A DNA stretch of 64,000 bases, from positions 1 through 64,000 of the forward strand of contig JBAZCF010000003.1 of the NCBI GenBank assembly GCA_041671045.1. Reading direction: 5' to 3'. This DNA is from Parachlamydiales bacterium (GTDB lineage: Bacteria; Chlamydiota; Chlamydiia; Chlamydiales; JABDDJ01). The position numbers and the translations under genes are program-made. Below, in pieces: positions 16,940-26,708 of this stretch; the stretch's first letter is position 1; every line of letters begins with the position of its first letter. The notes beneath the pieces were generated by a model, which was not told the DNA's origin, ran no database searches, and worked only from the letters and a program-made list of their open reading frames with translations.

Positions 16940-19194
16940 TGTTATTTGACCTTCCACTCATGCAAAACTTCTATAGCACGCTACCTGAAAAAATTAGAAA
17001 AACCCGTGAACTTCTTAAACGACCGCTTACGCTCACTGAAAAGATTCTTTATTCCCATTTAGACCAATGGCCGGAGATTCCCTATGTCAATGGCAAATCT
17101 TACGTAGACTTCAGACCGGATAGAGTGGCGATGCAGGATGCAACAGCGCAGATGGCTTTGCTCCAATTTATGAGCGCAGGCAGAAAAACTGTAGCGGTAC
17201 CCTCAACCGTCCATTGCGACCATTTAATCCAAGCTGAAGAGGGGGCTGTTCCTGATTTGGAAAGGGCTGAGCACGAAAGCAGTGAAGTATTCCAGTTCCT
17301 GCAAAGTGTATCTAGCAAATATGGGATAGGCTTTTGGAAGCCAGGTGCAGGAATTATTCACCAGGTTGTTCTAGAAAACTACGCTTTCCCGGGCGGTTTG
17401 ATGATCGGTACCGATTCTCACACACCCAATGCCGGCGGATTAGGCATGCTGGCTATCGGCGTCGGCGGTGCCGACGCGGTGGATGTTATGGCGGGAATGT
17501 CCTGGGAACTGAAGTTTCCGAAAACTATCGGTGTACGCTTAAGTGGAAAAATGTGCACGTGGACCTCTGCCAAAGATGTTATCCTGCATTTGGCAGGGAT
17601 TTTAACCGTCAAAGGCGGAACTGGATATATCATAGAATATTTTGGATCCGGCGCGGAAGAAATCTCCTGTACAGGCAAAGGGACGATTTGCAATATGGGC
17701 GCTGAAATTGGCGCGACAACATCAGTCTTTCCATATGACCAAAGGATGAATGACTATTTAAAGGCAACGGGCCGCGCAGAAGTAGCTCAATTAGCTGATA
17801 AGGTCAGCGCACATTTAAGAGCTGATGACGAAGTTCTAAGCAATCCCACATCTTACTATGACCAGATCATTGATATCGATCTGAATACTTTAGAACCACA
17901 TATCAACGGTCCCTACTCTCCTGATAAAGCATGGAAACTTTCCGAGTTTGCACAAGCTGTCAAAGACAACAATTATCCTGATAAGATTTCCGTAGCTTTA
18001 ATCGGTTCTTGTACGAATTCAAGTTATGAAGACATACAACGCGCTGCAAGTATTGCCCGCCAAGCAATCCGCCATCAGATAAAATCTAAATCTCCTCTCA
18101 CTATTACACCCGGATCAGAGCAGATTCATGCTACGATAGCACGCGACGGCCTTTTAAAAGAGCTGGAGGAAATTGGGGGCTTGGTCCTAGCAAATGCTTG
18201 CGGTCCATGCATCGGACAGTGGAAAAGACATGATGTCACCTATGGCGAAAAAAACTCCATCCTGACTTCATACAACCGTAATTTCTCGGGCCGAAACGAT
18301 GCCAACCCCGGGACACACTCTTTTGTTGCTAGCCCTGAAATAGTGATTGCTTTGTCTTTAGCCGGGAAGTTGACCTTCAATCCAGAGACAGACACCTTGA
18401 TGAATAATGAAGGGATGCCTGTCAAACTTGATCCTCCTAGCGGTGATGAACTCCCTAAAAATGGCTTTGAACAGGGCGAATCTGGATATGTTGCGCCGGC
18501 GGAAGATGGCAGTGGTGTACAAGTAATCGTTAAGCCTGACAGCGATAGACTGCAATTGTTAGAACCATTTAAACCTTGGGAAGGGACTGATTTAGAAAAT
18601 CTTCAGCTTCTGGTAAAGGCTTTTGGAAAATGCACTACCGATCATATTTCTCCTGCAGGAAAATGGTTAAAATTTCGAGGACATTTGGATAACATTTCAA
18701 ATAATTTATTTATCGGTGCAGTCAATGCTTTCCGTGAGGAAATAGGGAAGGGTAAGAATAACCTTACCCAGAAAATTGAAGGCTTTTCTGATATTGCACG
18801 CTCCTATAAAAGTGGAAATTTAGGATGGATTGCCGTTGGAGATGAAAATTATGGCGAAGGCTCCTCCCGCGAACATGCTGCTATGGAACCACGTTTCCTA
18901 GGTGCGCGCGCTATAATAGTAAAATCTTTTGCGCGAATTCACGAAACAAACCTTAAGAAACAAGGGATGCTTGCTTTGACCTTTGCAAATCCAGCAGATT
19001 ACGAGAAAATCCGCGAGGATGATGTCTTTGCTATAAGAGGTTTGAAAACATTTGCTCCGGGCAAGCCACTTCAACTTGAAATTTTACATTCTGATAGCAA
19101 ATCCGAGACAATCAATTTAAACCATACATTCAATGAAAGCCAAATTGCGTGGTTTAAAGCTGGTGGTGCACTGAATTTAGCGAGGGGTAAGTAA
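16939..19194 (+). CDS. Aconitate hydratase, mitochondrial type
   Basis: This 751-aa enzyme converts citrate to isocitrate in the TCA cycle using a [4Fe-4S] cluster. The cluster ligands are Cys358 (GSCTNS), Cys421 and Cys424 (NACGPCIGQW), the numbering known from mitochondrial aconitase. The N-terminal substrate motifs (TDSHTPNAGGLGMLAIGVGGADA) and the C-terminal swivelling domain (GSSREHAAMEPRFLGARA) are complete. Its length and motifs fit the mitochondrial/Bacteroidetes-type branch rather than the longer AcnA or AcnB. Animal-pathogenic Chlamydia lack aconitase, so the gene indicates a fuller TCA cycle here. Expression may be controlled by the hairpin at its start codon. Confidence 0.93.
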   Translation: MLFDLPLMQNFYSTLPEKIRKTRELLKRPLTLTEKILYSHLDQWPEIPYVNGKSYVDFRPDRVAMQDATAQMALLQFMSAGRKTVAVPSTVHCDHLIQAEEGAVPDLERAEHESSEVFQFLQSVSSKYGIGFWKPGAGIIHQVVLENYAFPGGLMIGTDSHTPNAGGLGMLAIGVGGADAVDVMAGMSWELKFPKTIGVRLSGKMCTWTSAKDVILHLAGILTVKGGTGYIIEYFGSGAEEISCTGKGTICNMGAEIGATTSVFPYDQRMNDYLKATGRAEVAQLADKVSAHLRADDEVLSNPTSYYDQIIDIDLNTLEPHINGPYSPDKAWKLSEFAQAVKDNNYPDKISVALIGSCTNSSYEDIQRAASIARQAIRHQIKSKSPLTITPGSEQIHATIARDGLLKELEEIGGLVLANACGPCIGQWKRHDVTYGEKNSILTSYNRNFSGRNDANPGTHSFVASPEIVIALSLAGKLTFNPETDTLMNNEGMPVKLDPPSGDELPKNGFEQGESGYVAPAEDGSGVQVIVKPDSDRLQLLEPFKPWEGTDLENLQLLVKAFGKCTTDHISPAGKWLKFRGHLDNISNNLFIGAVNAFREEIGKGKNNLTQKIEGFSDIARSYKSGNLGWIAVGDENYGEGSSREHAAMEPRFLGARAIIVKSFARIHETNLKKQGMLALTFANPADYEKIREDDVFAIRGLKTFAPGKPLQLEILHSDSKSETINLNHTFNESQIAWFKAGGALNLARGK

Positions 19195-19216
19195 GAAGGT
19201 CTCGTTGACCTTCTTA
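19192..19216 (+). terminator. Hairpin at the aconitase stop codon
   Basis: TAAGAAGGTC and GACCTTCTTA form a perfect 10-bp stem with a TCGTT loop. The stem begins with the TAA stop codon itself. There is no following T run, so it may protect the mRNA 3' end as much as terminate transcription. Confidence 0.5.
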
Positions 19217-19360
19217 GCTCCAAAGTAACTTGATTATTTTCTTATTTCTTTTCATGTAGTGGTGCAGAAAGCTCAGTGGTAGACATTTTTTATCTTAATA
19301 AAATCATAATGTTTGTTAAGAAAAATTAATTTAACCTTTATTAAATAAACGGGTTTTTAC

Positions 19361-19369
19361 TGATACAAT
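19361..19369 (+). promoter_or_regulatory. Extended -10 promoter candidate
   Basis: TGATACAAT fits an extended -10 element (TGn then TACAAT), 32 bases before the start codon of the next gene. No good -35 box at normal spacing is visible. Confidence 0.4.
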
Positions 19370-19401
19370 AAAGCTTCTTAAGGAAAAGGAGTCAAAGTAA
19401 A

Positions 19402-20469
19402 ATGTCAGTAGTTAGTAGAAACCCTCAGCAAACCGGGGACTTTACCCAAGTTATCTTCAATGAAGAGAAAGGTAATACAGCTAACATTACTCAAACAATG
19501 CCTGATATATCCAGCCTAATATCCGCGGTGGTCAGTACCGAAGATCTAGGTAAAGATTTTGAATCATTAGCAGATGTGGCGGATGGCACTTATAGCGTAG
19601 CAAAAAAAGTTTATGGATTTCTTCCTCAAACTGAAGGACCCTTCCCTTACATTCCGGATGTAATCAATGAATTATTTGAAGAAGCCTATGAAATATTCAC
19701 TTCGGATGATTTTTTAGCTGGAGTAGAAAACGCGAGTTTTGCTTTCACTCTGCTTGCTCTGCCTGGAGCGATCAAAGACGTTCTTTCAAAAGTGAAAGGT
19801 GCATATGAAGCAGCGAAAGAGGGTGACGTCGAGTTCTTTTGGGATAATACACTAGGCGGTGCTTATGAGTCAGCGAAACTGCTTGGTTCGGCTTCAGGTA
19901 TGTTGGCCTTCTTGGTTAAAATTGAATATGTGGCTCAAAAAGCTCTACATGTTCTTCCCTACCTCAGCGCTGCCGGTATGGCTTTAGGTTCGCTGGGTAT
20001 TATTAAAGTCACAGTTAACGCAAAACAGATGAATGAGGCTCTTCACACCTATAGCACAATTTTAGATGAGAATAAAGAGATCGAAGAGTGCTTTACTAAG
20101 GTCAAAACCTACGTCAATAGTTTAAGTAATAAGAAAGTTAAAAAGTTCTTTGGTAGAGATCAGGCTTGGCTTGCAGAAAGAATCCTTAGCGCAAACTCTC
20201 AGATTGATAAAAACACAGTCATCCATGAGCTTCGCAATAGAATTTCAGCAACCCGCACCTCCTATTTGTTAGCAATGGGTGCAGGGTTTACTTGGCTCGG
20301 TGCCAACACAGCCTTCTTGTTTGCCCCGGCTGTAATTGCTGTACCTTATCTACTCCTAGGTGCAGCAGGATTCTCTGTGGCTAAAGATGCCCAAGGCTGG
20401 GTCGAAAGAAGAAGCTTCCGCAACATTATGGACGACATCAAAAACAAAAATACTTTCTCCCAAAACTAG
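19402..20469 (+). CDS. Putative Inc-like or membrane-associated protein
   Basis: I do not recognise the family of this 355-aa protein. It has no Sec signal peptide. Two long hydrophobic stretches, at about 159-205 and 287-327, each look like a hairpin of two membrane helices. That bilobed hydrophobic arrangement is characteristic of chlamydial inclusion membrane (Inc) proteins, which are exported by type III secretion. The N-terminal 50 residues are polar and rich in Ser, Thr and Asn, as in many T3SS signals. The gene stands alone, with a good ribosome binding site (AAAGGAG). The Inc assignment is inference; an ordinary membrane protein is possible. Confidence 0.5.
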   Translation: MSVVSRNPQQTGDFTQVIFNEEKGNTANITQTMPDISSLISAVVSTEDLGKDFESLADVADGTYSVAKKVYGFLPQTEGPFPYIPDVINELFEEAYEIFTSDDFLAGVENASFAFTLLALPGAIKDVLSKVKGAYEAAKEGDVEFFWDNTLGGAYESAKLLGSASGMLAFLVKIEYVAQKALHVLPYLSAAGMALGSLGIIKVTVNAKQMNEALHTYSTILDENKEIEECFTKVKTYVNSLSNKKVKKFFGRDQAWLAERILSANSQIDKNTVIHELRNRISATRTSYLLAMGAGFTWLGANTAFLFAPAVIAVPYLLLGAAGFSVAKDAQGWVERRSFRNIMDDIKNKNTFSQN

Positions 20470-20478
20470 ATTATTATC

Positions 20479-20497
20479 GGGCGGCAAGCCGCCGCCC
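20479..20497. terminator. GC-rich hairpin between convergent genes
   Basis: GGGCGGC (20479-20485) and GCCGCCC (20491-20497) form a perfect 7-bp stem with an AAGCC loop, 9 bases after the stop codon of the plus-strand gene. No T run follows. Confidence 0.5.
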
Positions 20498-20565
20498 ATT
20501 CCAACAGTCAGATAAGTCAAACATTGTGTAAGATGCCCTCGACAAGTCTAGGGCTGGGAAAGGCA

Positions 20566-21129
20566 TCAATTCATATTGTTGATATTCAACCAACTAAAAG
20601 CTGTTAACAAGTTGCCGTCGATAGGGCTGCCTTCGATCGCTAAGGATTTAAAGGTCTGATAGGTCATCGGGTGGACTTCAATTTGCTCGCTAATTTCGAG
20701 TTGAGGTGCCTGAACGTGTCGCGCATTATCGGCATAAATATAATAGATTTTCTGACTGCTAATACCTGCATAAGGGTAGGAAGCTCCTAATATGACAAAA
20801 TTCTCTGCAGTATAACCTGTTTCTTCCAATAGCTCTCTTTTAGCAGCTTCCAAAGGGTTTTCTCCCTTATCAATATATCCCCCTGCTAAGCTTAAAAGCG
20901 TTTTCTCTGCCGGATGACGGTACTCTTTGGTGATGACGAAGAGGCCATCCGTTGTTTTGGCCAGCACTAAGGCCGCAGAGCCTAGGACTTCTAGAGTATA
21001 GTAACGGTAGTGTTTCCCATCCCTGCGCTCTAAGATATCTTTGCGTACTTTTACGAAATCATGAAATATTACGTCGCTTTGTATTACTACGGGAATGGGG
21101 AAATTGTTCTCAGAAGGGGGCTGTGACAT
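20566..21129 (-). CDS. Nudix hydrolase, ADP-ribose pyrophosphatase-like
   Basis: This 187-aa protein hydrolyses a nucleoside diphosphate linked to another group. The Nudix box is complete from Gly84 to Tyr106 (GYIDKGE ... KRELLEETGY), with the metal-binding Glu residues in REL-LEE. The N-terminal strands and TKEYRHP segment resemble ADP-ribose pyrophosphatases. The start overlaps the end of pknD by 20 bases, so it is probably translated from the pknD transcript. The actual substrate is not proven by sequence. Confidence 0.85.
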   Translation of the reverse strand: MSQPPSENNFPIPVVIQSDVIFHDFVKVRKDILERRDGKHYRYYTLEVLGSAALVLAKTTDGLFVITKEYRHPAEKTLLSLAGGYIDKGENPLEAAKRELLEETGYTAENFVILGASYPYAGISSQKIYYIYADNARHVQAPQLEISEQIEVHPMTYQTFKSLAIEGSPIDGNLLTAFSWLNINNMN

Positions 21130-24100
21130 ACTGTCCTAATTCTAGTGAGTGGTAACGTTTTGCTTTTTGTTCATCGCCAATGCAATGATAATAGAGTGAA
21201 AGTTGTTTGAATAACTGCCTTTTTTCCCACAAGAAGGCTTTTTCCACCCAGGGGGAGCCTTCGCCGATCTTTCTGTTAAGTTCATAGGCGCTCAAAACCC
21301 AAGAACGGGGGAATGGCATATCCATAAGTCCGCTGAAATGAATCTCAGCGATTTCCTTATTTTCTGTTGCAGCCAGCCAGCACCCATAGAGGAAGTAAAG
21401 TAAAGAACTATCCTGGCTTAGTAATTCGATGGGATAGGTATGCAAGAGAGCGCCTGCTTCATCCCATTGTTTTAAGTAGAGTTTTGACCAAATCTTATAA
21501 ATATCCACTTGAAGCTGAAAATGACTTTGCTTGGGACCTGCCTGGAAGTCTTTTGTCAATTCGAGCACTTTCTCGACCTTTCTTTGCCGCAAACACTGCC
21601 TGAGATAATGCAGGACTGTGCGTTTAAAATTTAATGATTCTGCAGGGATATCGGGTCTATTAATGTTTTCTATGGGTTTTAGATGACAGTTCAAGGCTTC
21701 TGCGATTGTTCTGAAAACCAGGGTGTTTTTTTCTAAAAACTCGGTCTCAGCGAGTGTTTCAAAAGTTTTTTGCAAGGATGATTTTGCCAGTTCAATGCAG
21801 CCTAGCTCCAACAAACAAAAGAAGGCATTACTTAATACGAGCGTTGAGGGCTCTGGCTGGGTCAAAAGTTCATCAATGATTTCGACAATTACAAAGGGTT
21901 TGGCCAACCAGAATGCCACCTGCAAGCTGAAGTTATAATCAAGCAGCAGCTGTCCGGCAGTGTTGGAAAGTTCAATGATAAAGTCTAGAGGTTCCCAATG
22001 CTTTTCCACGCTATTAAATAATTTCCTGACACTGAGGCCTAATTCTGCTTTAGGGAGGAAACGGAGGGCTAGTAAAATGAAATGGTATTTTGTTTTCCTG
22101 TTAAACTTAGAGGCCTCATACATCCTGCAAATGACCTGTTCGTACAGTACATGCAGAGAGGGGTGGTTGGGGTAACGTCTAAAGGCTAGTTCATAGCACT
22201 TCATCTCTTCTTCATAATCTTTCAGGGATTGGTAAACTAAGCCTTTTCCAAGATACTCCAAAGGTGCGCCCGGTGTATTATGCTGCTTAGAAAACTCCTC
22301 TAAAGCAAGTTCGAAGATTGCTTGGCTTGTTTGGGGATTGTCGCAATTTCTTGCTTTTTCCAACAGTGTGATCCCTGCTTTAAAGAGAGCTTCCCGTCCT
22401 TCTGCACGTCCAGGGAAAGAGTATGCGATACGTCGATATTCACTTAAGGCTATACTGTATTGCTTGTGGGCTAAGAAGGCATCCGGCACTGCTAAACAAT
22501 TGATAGTGATGTTTAAGCTGCTAATGAAAACGTTAAGCTCGCGCATTTGGAAATCCGCATCGCGGTAAAACATCCCAATGTGGGTACCAGCCATAGGTAA
22601 GTGGCTGATATAAGTGAACTGGAGGATGTCGTTAAGGTAGACGTGTATACTGTCATCGACCTTTTCAAAGGTAACTTTATACCATGCGCCGCGTGTAAGG
22701 ATAATGTCAGGTCTTGAAACGACTTCTAGTGTGGACCTGAGAAGTTTAGTTGAAGGGTTTAGATCGGACCCTAGCCATAGGCAGAAGCCGTCGTTAACAT
22801 GCTGCCGCTCGGCTATTTCGGGTACGCAAAGCATCAGTCCAATTCCTTGACCATTTTCTCCCATACAGATAAAGGTTTCTAAGCGGGTATTGCCGTTATA
22901 TGAAATGGACGAAACCATCATAGTGACCCAGTCGGAGGTATCGTGTCCGTAAGTAATCGCTACATGTTCACTGATCAGCATATGTTCTTGGAATTCCCAT
23001 CCTTCTTTACGGTGGACGTCCAATTCATTGATCAAGAACCATTCAGAACGTCCCTCGATAAAGTTTTCCAGGTCTTTGATCAGCTTATCGATAGAGGGGT
23101 AGCGATGTAAAGGGTTGACATCCAAGCATTTCTTGGCAATTTCAGAAAGTGCGCGCGGAATATCCCGATAGGGGGCGACCCGTGAAGGATCTTTTAAAGT
23201 CTCTTTAGGAAAGTTTTTTCGGAATTCCTGCAGAGTTCCCCTTTTAAAGGGAGGTGCAAGAGTTAAGAATTGGTAGAGGATGACACCTAAAGAATATATA
23301 TCTGTTTGCAGTGTTGCCGGCTGGCCGAAAGCTCGTTCCGGTGCCATGTAAGCCACTGTGCCTACAACTTTGCCTACATTTGTCAATCCATGGAAAGAGA
23401 AAGATTCTTCTATGGAATCTTCTTCCTCGTTGGTCTTGGGCGAACGTAATAACTTTGCTAGGCCCCAATCGAGCAGCATGACTTCGCCGTATTGTCCGAT
23501 GATAATATTTTCCGGTTTTAAATCCCGGTGCAGTACGCCTTTAGAATGTGCGTATGCCACGGCGTTACAGATGGTAACAAAGATACGCATTAAGGCAGGA
23601 ATTGAGGTGGATGTCGCGGGTTTAAATCCATTCTTTTCATTTTTACGGGCACTACGGATGATTTCTTTAAGAGTTTTACCTTCCACAAAGGGCATTGTAT
23701 AGTAAATCTGGCTTTCATCTTTATGGATAGTATAGATGGGGATGATTGCAGGGTGAGTAAGCTGGCTTGTGATGTGAGCTTCTTTCAGGAAGCGGTTTTG
23801 AAGTTGTTTATGCTCCAGAAGGTCTTCGCGGATTTTCTTTAATGCTATTCTGCGTCCACAGGAAGTGTCGTATGCAAGGAAGACCTCACCCATCCCACCT
23901 TTGCCTATACTGGTGATAATCTGATACGGCCCGACGGTATATTTGATATCTTTTTGCGCAGGGGTCAAGCCTGAGATAAGCGATATATTCGAGGTGGACA
24001 TAGAAACGTTCATGGAGGAGGGAGAAGCTTCCTGAGTCTCCGTTTCCGAAGGCAGGTTTAATTCGTGCCCGCATCGCACGCAAAACATGGGTGCAGGAGA

Positions 24101-24163
24101 GTTCTCCGCCAATGCAAAAGTAGATCTGCAAGCAGTGCAAAAAATCTTCACAGGGCCGTTCAT
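21110..24163 (-). CDS. pknD: Serine/threonine protein kinase, PknD-type
   Basis: This 1017-aa protein begins with a zinc-ribbon-like motif (Cys9, Cys12, Cys28, Cys31), followed by a linker and a Hanks-type kinase domain (about 78-365). The kinase has a Gly loop at 87-94 (GKGGMGEV), Lys109, HRDLKPEN (212-219), DWG (232-234) and APE (274-276), so it should be active. The long C-terminal part has a lectin-like beta region (about 390-570) and then TPR-like helical repeats. The architecture matches chlamydial PknD, known as a transmembrane-less kinase interacting with secreted proteins. It forms an operon with the 144-aa gene upstream and the Nudix gene downstream. Confidence 0.88.
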   Translation of the reverse strand: MNGPVKIFCTACRSTFALAENSPAPMFCVRCGHELNLPSETETQEASPSSMNVSMSTSNISLISGLTPAQKDIKYTVGPYQIITSIGKGGMGEVFLAYDTSCGRRIALKKIREDLLEHKQLQNRFLKEAHITSQLTHPAIIPIYTIHKDESQIYYTMPFVEGKTLKEIIRSARKNEKNGFKPATSTSIPALMRIFVTICNAVAYAHSKGVLHRDLKPENIIIGQYGEVMLLDWGLAKLLRSPKTNEEEDSIEESFSFHGLTNVGKVVGTVAYMAPERAFGQPATLQTDIYSLGVILYQFLTLAPPFKRGTLQEFRKNFPKETLKDPSRVAPYRDIPRALSEIAKKCLDVNPLHRYPSIDKLIKDLENFIEGRSEWFLINELDVHRKEGWEFQEHMLISEHVAITYGHDTSDWVTMMVSSISYNGNTRLETFICMGENGQGIGLMLCVPEIAERQHVNDGFCLWLGSDLNPSTKLLRSTLEVVSRPDIILTRGAWYKVTFEKVDDSIHVYLNDILQFTYISHLPMAGTHIGMFYRDADFQMRELNVFISSLNITINCLAVPDAFLAHKQYSIALSEYRRIAYSFPGRAEGREALFKAGITLLEKARNCDNPQTSQAIFELALEEFSKQHNTPGAPLEYLGKGLVYQSLKDYEEEMKCYELAFRRYPNHPSLHVLYEQVICRMYEASKFNRKTKYHFILLALRFLPKAELGLSVRKLFNSVEKHWEPLDFIIELSNTAGQLLLDYNFSLQVAFWLAKPFVIVEIIDELLTQPEPSTLVLSNAFFCLLELGCIELAKSSLQKTFETLAETEFLEKNTLVFRTIAEALNCHLKPIENINRPDIPAESLNFKRTVLHYLRQCLRQRKVEKVLELTKDFQAGPKQSHFQLQVDIYKIWSKLYLKQWDEAGALLHTYPIELLSQDSSLLYFLYGCWLAATENKEIAEIHFSGLMDMPFPRSWVLSAYELNRKIGEGSPWVEKAFLWEKRQLFKQLSLYYHCIGDEQKAKRYHSLELGQYVTAPF

Positions 24164-24165
24164 TG

Positions 24166-24600
24166 CTATAGCTTCCCGCTTTTAGACAATTGCTGCCACA
24201 GTTGACGGGCTTCTATTGAAGCGTTTTGAACAAAACAAAGATGCCCTAATTCCTCATCAAAATACACACCATTGAAAGAGCTAAGCGAAGCAACCATCTG
24301 ATGGAAAAGAGCGTTGATTCCATGTTCATCTCTTTCGGGGAGATTATATCTAAACCCGCAGCCCAGTGGTTTGAAAAAACGGTCTTTCCAATGGCGGAAT
24401 CCTAAACGCATTGCTTCTTGGACGGAGTCGGCAGAAACATCGGCAGGACTTTCAAAAAAATTTTCTCCTGTATAGAACCATTGGAACATATGCTGTGAAA
24501 GTTGTTTTAAAAAGACAAACTGCCACCCATTATCACCAAATATCTTGGCGATATGAATTAGTTTTGGCTTAGGCGGTTCCGCAATTGGATTCGTTGACAT
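24166..24600 (-). CDS. Hypothetical protein upstream of pknD
   Basis: I do not recognise this 144-aa protein. It has no signal peptide or membrane segment and looks like a mixed alpha/beta soluble domain with several aromatic residues (FGDNGWQFVFLKQL, MFQWFYTG). It ends 3 bases before the pknD start codon, so the two are almost certainly co-transcribed. A role linked to the kinase, as a partner or substrate, is only suggested by position. Confidence 0.7.
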   Translation of the reverse strand: MSTNPIAEPPKPKLIHIAKIFGDNGWQFVFLKQLSQHMFQWFYTGENFFESPADVSADSVQEAMRLGFRHWKDRFFKPLGCGFRYNLPERDEHGINALFHQMVASLSSFNGVYFDEELGHLCFVQNASIEARQLWQQLSKSGKL

Positions 24601-24721
24601 TGTATCCTATTGATCAATGCTTTTACTCTAGCAAAGCCCCCTACAATTGACAAGTAATTTTGGGAAAAGGATGATCTCGAAAAGTTATTGAGAGAATTTA
24701 AAAATTACCTAGGATTGAAGT

Positions 24722-26404
24722 ATGGCTGCCGGGGCAACCTTTGCGATGTTAAGTAATAGTGCAGAGATTGGATTTATTATCAGCAATATACAGACACAGG
24801 CATTACAAAAACAGGTCGATGTAAAATTCACCTCGGCAAATCATGTCATCGCTGCGATTAATAAAGCCTTTAGCGATGCAGTAGTCCAGACTCAGTATCA
24901 GGATTATTTTGATATTAGAAGCAAATTAATTAAAAAAGTCACTTCATTTTTCACTAAATGCCATCTGGCAAAACTAGATATTGAATTTCTTAAAAGACAC
25001 CATAAAGATAGCTCGAGAAAACAGCGCGAGTTAAAAGAGCGTTCCCTTCAGCTGAATCATTTGTTAGATTCTTCAAGGAAAGACCTCCTAATCTATAGAT
25101 TTAAAGATCATGAGGTGGATCCTATTAGGCTGGTAATGGTGTTGGACAAGTACCTGTTGCATACGGCAGAGCTTATGGATGAGGAAGCTTTGACAGCTGA
25201 CCAGTTAGAAGTTAGATCGAGAAGTTTTTTTGAAATAGTATTGCCTAACAAACTTCAGCATATTGTTAAGTTGAAGCAGCAGATTCCCCCCGATTTTGGA
25301 AAACATATTCAAACAGATTTTGCATGGCTTTTTTTAGAACAAGAAATGGGTTTTAGGAGATATCAGGCTCTAAGTAAAAGTGCCTTCGAAGTCATGAAAG
25401 AAATAGTGGAAACGTTTAATGCAGCCATAAAAGACCTTGAAGATGCTAAAGAGTACTGTAATGATGTTAAATTAGAAAAAATAAACAGGAGAATTGCAGA
25501 AAATATATTAATGCAACCCTCTCTTAGAATTCCTCCACGGGCTCCCTGCATACAAACGTTAATTAGTAGTTCAGTCATCGAACTTTCCTGTATAGAAACA
25601 TTTACTTTTAAAGGTCGAGTTATTACCGGGGAGACTCTTCACAAACTTTTGACAAGTAGTTGGAACGAGATTCTTAGCCCTATTCCACCAGATAGCCCCA
25701 GGAATAACACCTTAAAGAGGACCCTCCCTTCAGCAGAATTAGATGAAGAAGATGAGGGTGTTGTGACGCAACTTAAACGCATGAGAGAGGAGCAAGAAGG
25801 CATTAGAACAAAGGAACAAGCAAGAGCAGGGCTAAGACTGCTTTCGGAGGCTGTAGATAGAATTAACCTTAAAGCAGCTAAGGCTTTGGAGAATCTAAAG
25901 AAAAATTGTGTGTTAGTATCCCTCGATAACCCAGCGAAATTAAATGCTGGAAATGTAGTTGAAAAGGTTAAGCCTATAGTAGTTTTAGATAATAGTAACT
26001 GTTACAAATCCCTTATGGAGGCTTTAAAAAATACAGATAATCATTTGCTAAATGAGTGGCATGCACGTTATTCGCTAGTGGATAGAAAAAACACCCTTAA
26101 CAATTTAGATGCTCGAAAAGCAAATCCTTATATAACTCTTTTTAGCAAATGCATGGGAGCTGGTACATCATCACGTCGTAAACCATTACTTACCTTTATT
26201 AAATCCTTAGCCGTAGACGTAGGTTTTTCACCTGAATGGGGTTATGTTTCAGGAAGAGGGCTGTCTTTCAAAATTTATAAGCCTATTTTTGATGAACCGT
26301 GGATGAAAGAAATTTATAGCTCTAAAGAAAAGCTTCCTGGAATCATAAATCTATTGCTTAAAGCAGGTGAAAACCCTTCAAAGATACTGTCTATGAGGTT
26401 ATAA
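24722..26404 (+). CDS. Hypothetical helical protein
   Basis: This 560-aa protein has no family that I recognise. It is mostly helical, with long charged stretches at about 60-270 and an acidic patch near 340 (ELDEEDEG). No signal peptide, membrane segment or catalytic motif is seen. The N-terminus (MAAGATFAMLSNSAEIG) is small-residue rich, as in some T3SS substrates. It is preceded by AGGATTGAAGT. Large unique helical proteins of this kind in chlamydiae are often effector candidates, but there is no direct evidence here. Confidence 0.65.
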   Translation: MAAGATFAMLSNSAEIGFIISNIQTQALQKQVDVKFTSANHVIAAINKAFSDAVVQTQYQDYFDIRSKLIKKVTSFFTKCHLAKLDIEFLKRHHKDSSRKQRELKERSLQLNHLLDSSRKDLLIYRFKDHEVDPIRLVMVLDKYLLHTAELMDEEALTADQLEVRSRSFFEIVLPNKLQHIVKLKQQIPPDFGKHIQTDFAWLFLEQEMGFRRYQALSKSAFEVMKEIVETFNAAIKDLEDAKEYCNDVKLEKINRRIAENILMQPSLRIPPRAPCIQTLISSSVIELSCIETFTFKGRVITGETLHKLLTSSWNEILSPIPPDSPRNNTLKRTLPSAELDEEDEGVVTQLKRMREEQEGIRTKEQARAGLRLLSEAVDRINLKAAKALENLKKNCVLVSLDNPAKLNAGNVVEKVKPIVVLDNSNCYKSLMEALKNTDNHLLNEWHARYSLVDRKNTLNNLDARKANPYITLFSKCMGAGTSSRRKPLLTFIKSLAVDVGFSPEWGYVSGRGLSFKIYKPIFDEPWMKEIYSSKEKLPGIINLLLKAGENPSKILSMRL

Positions 26405-26708
26405 AACTTTATGTAAGAGAGTTATTGCATGGCTAAGAGGCTGTCTATAAAGTCTAATCTTTAGTGTAGCATCGGTTTTAAACGGCAAGATTTATTATTA
26501 AAAAATAAATTTAATATTTGCATGATGAATATTGGAGATGGAAGGAAAAGTGGAGGCGGTTGGACGATTTCAGAACTTTCAAATGAGAAAATTTATCTAT
26601 TCCCACTACAATTATTTCAAAAATTCACAAAGACTTTAAGGCCAAGAACCGAAAAAACTACCGCATGAATTTGCAACCAAAAATCCGAAGAAAAAAGAAA
26701 GGAAATAT
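26405..26708. other. Intergenic region without a recognised feature
   Basis: AT-rich 304-base gap. I found no convincing gene, RNA or strong hairpin. AAAGGAAATAT at its end is the ribosome binding site of the acetyltransferase gene. Confidence 0.5.
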
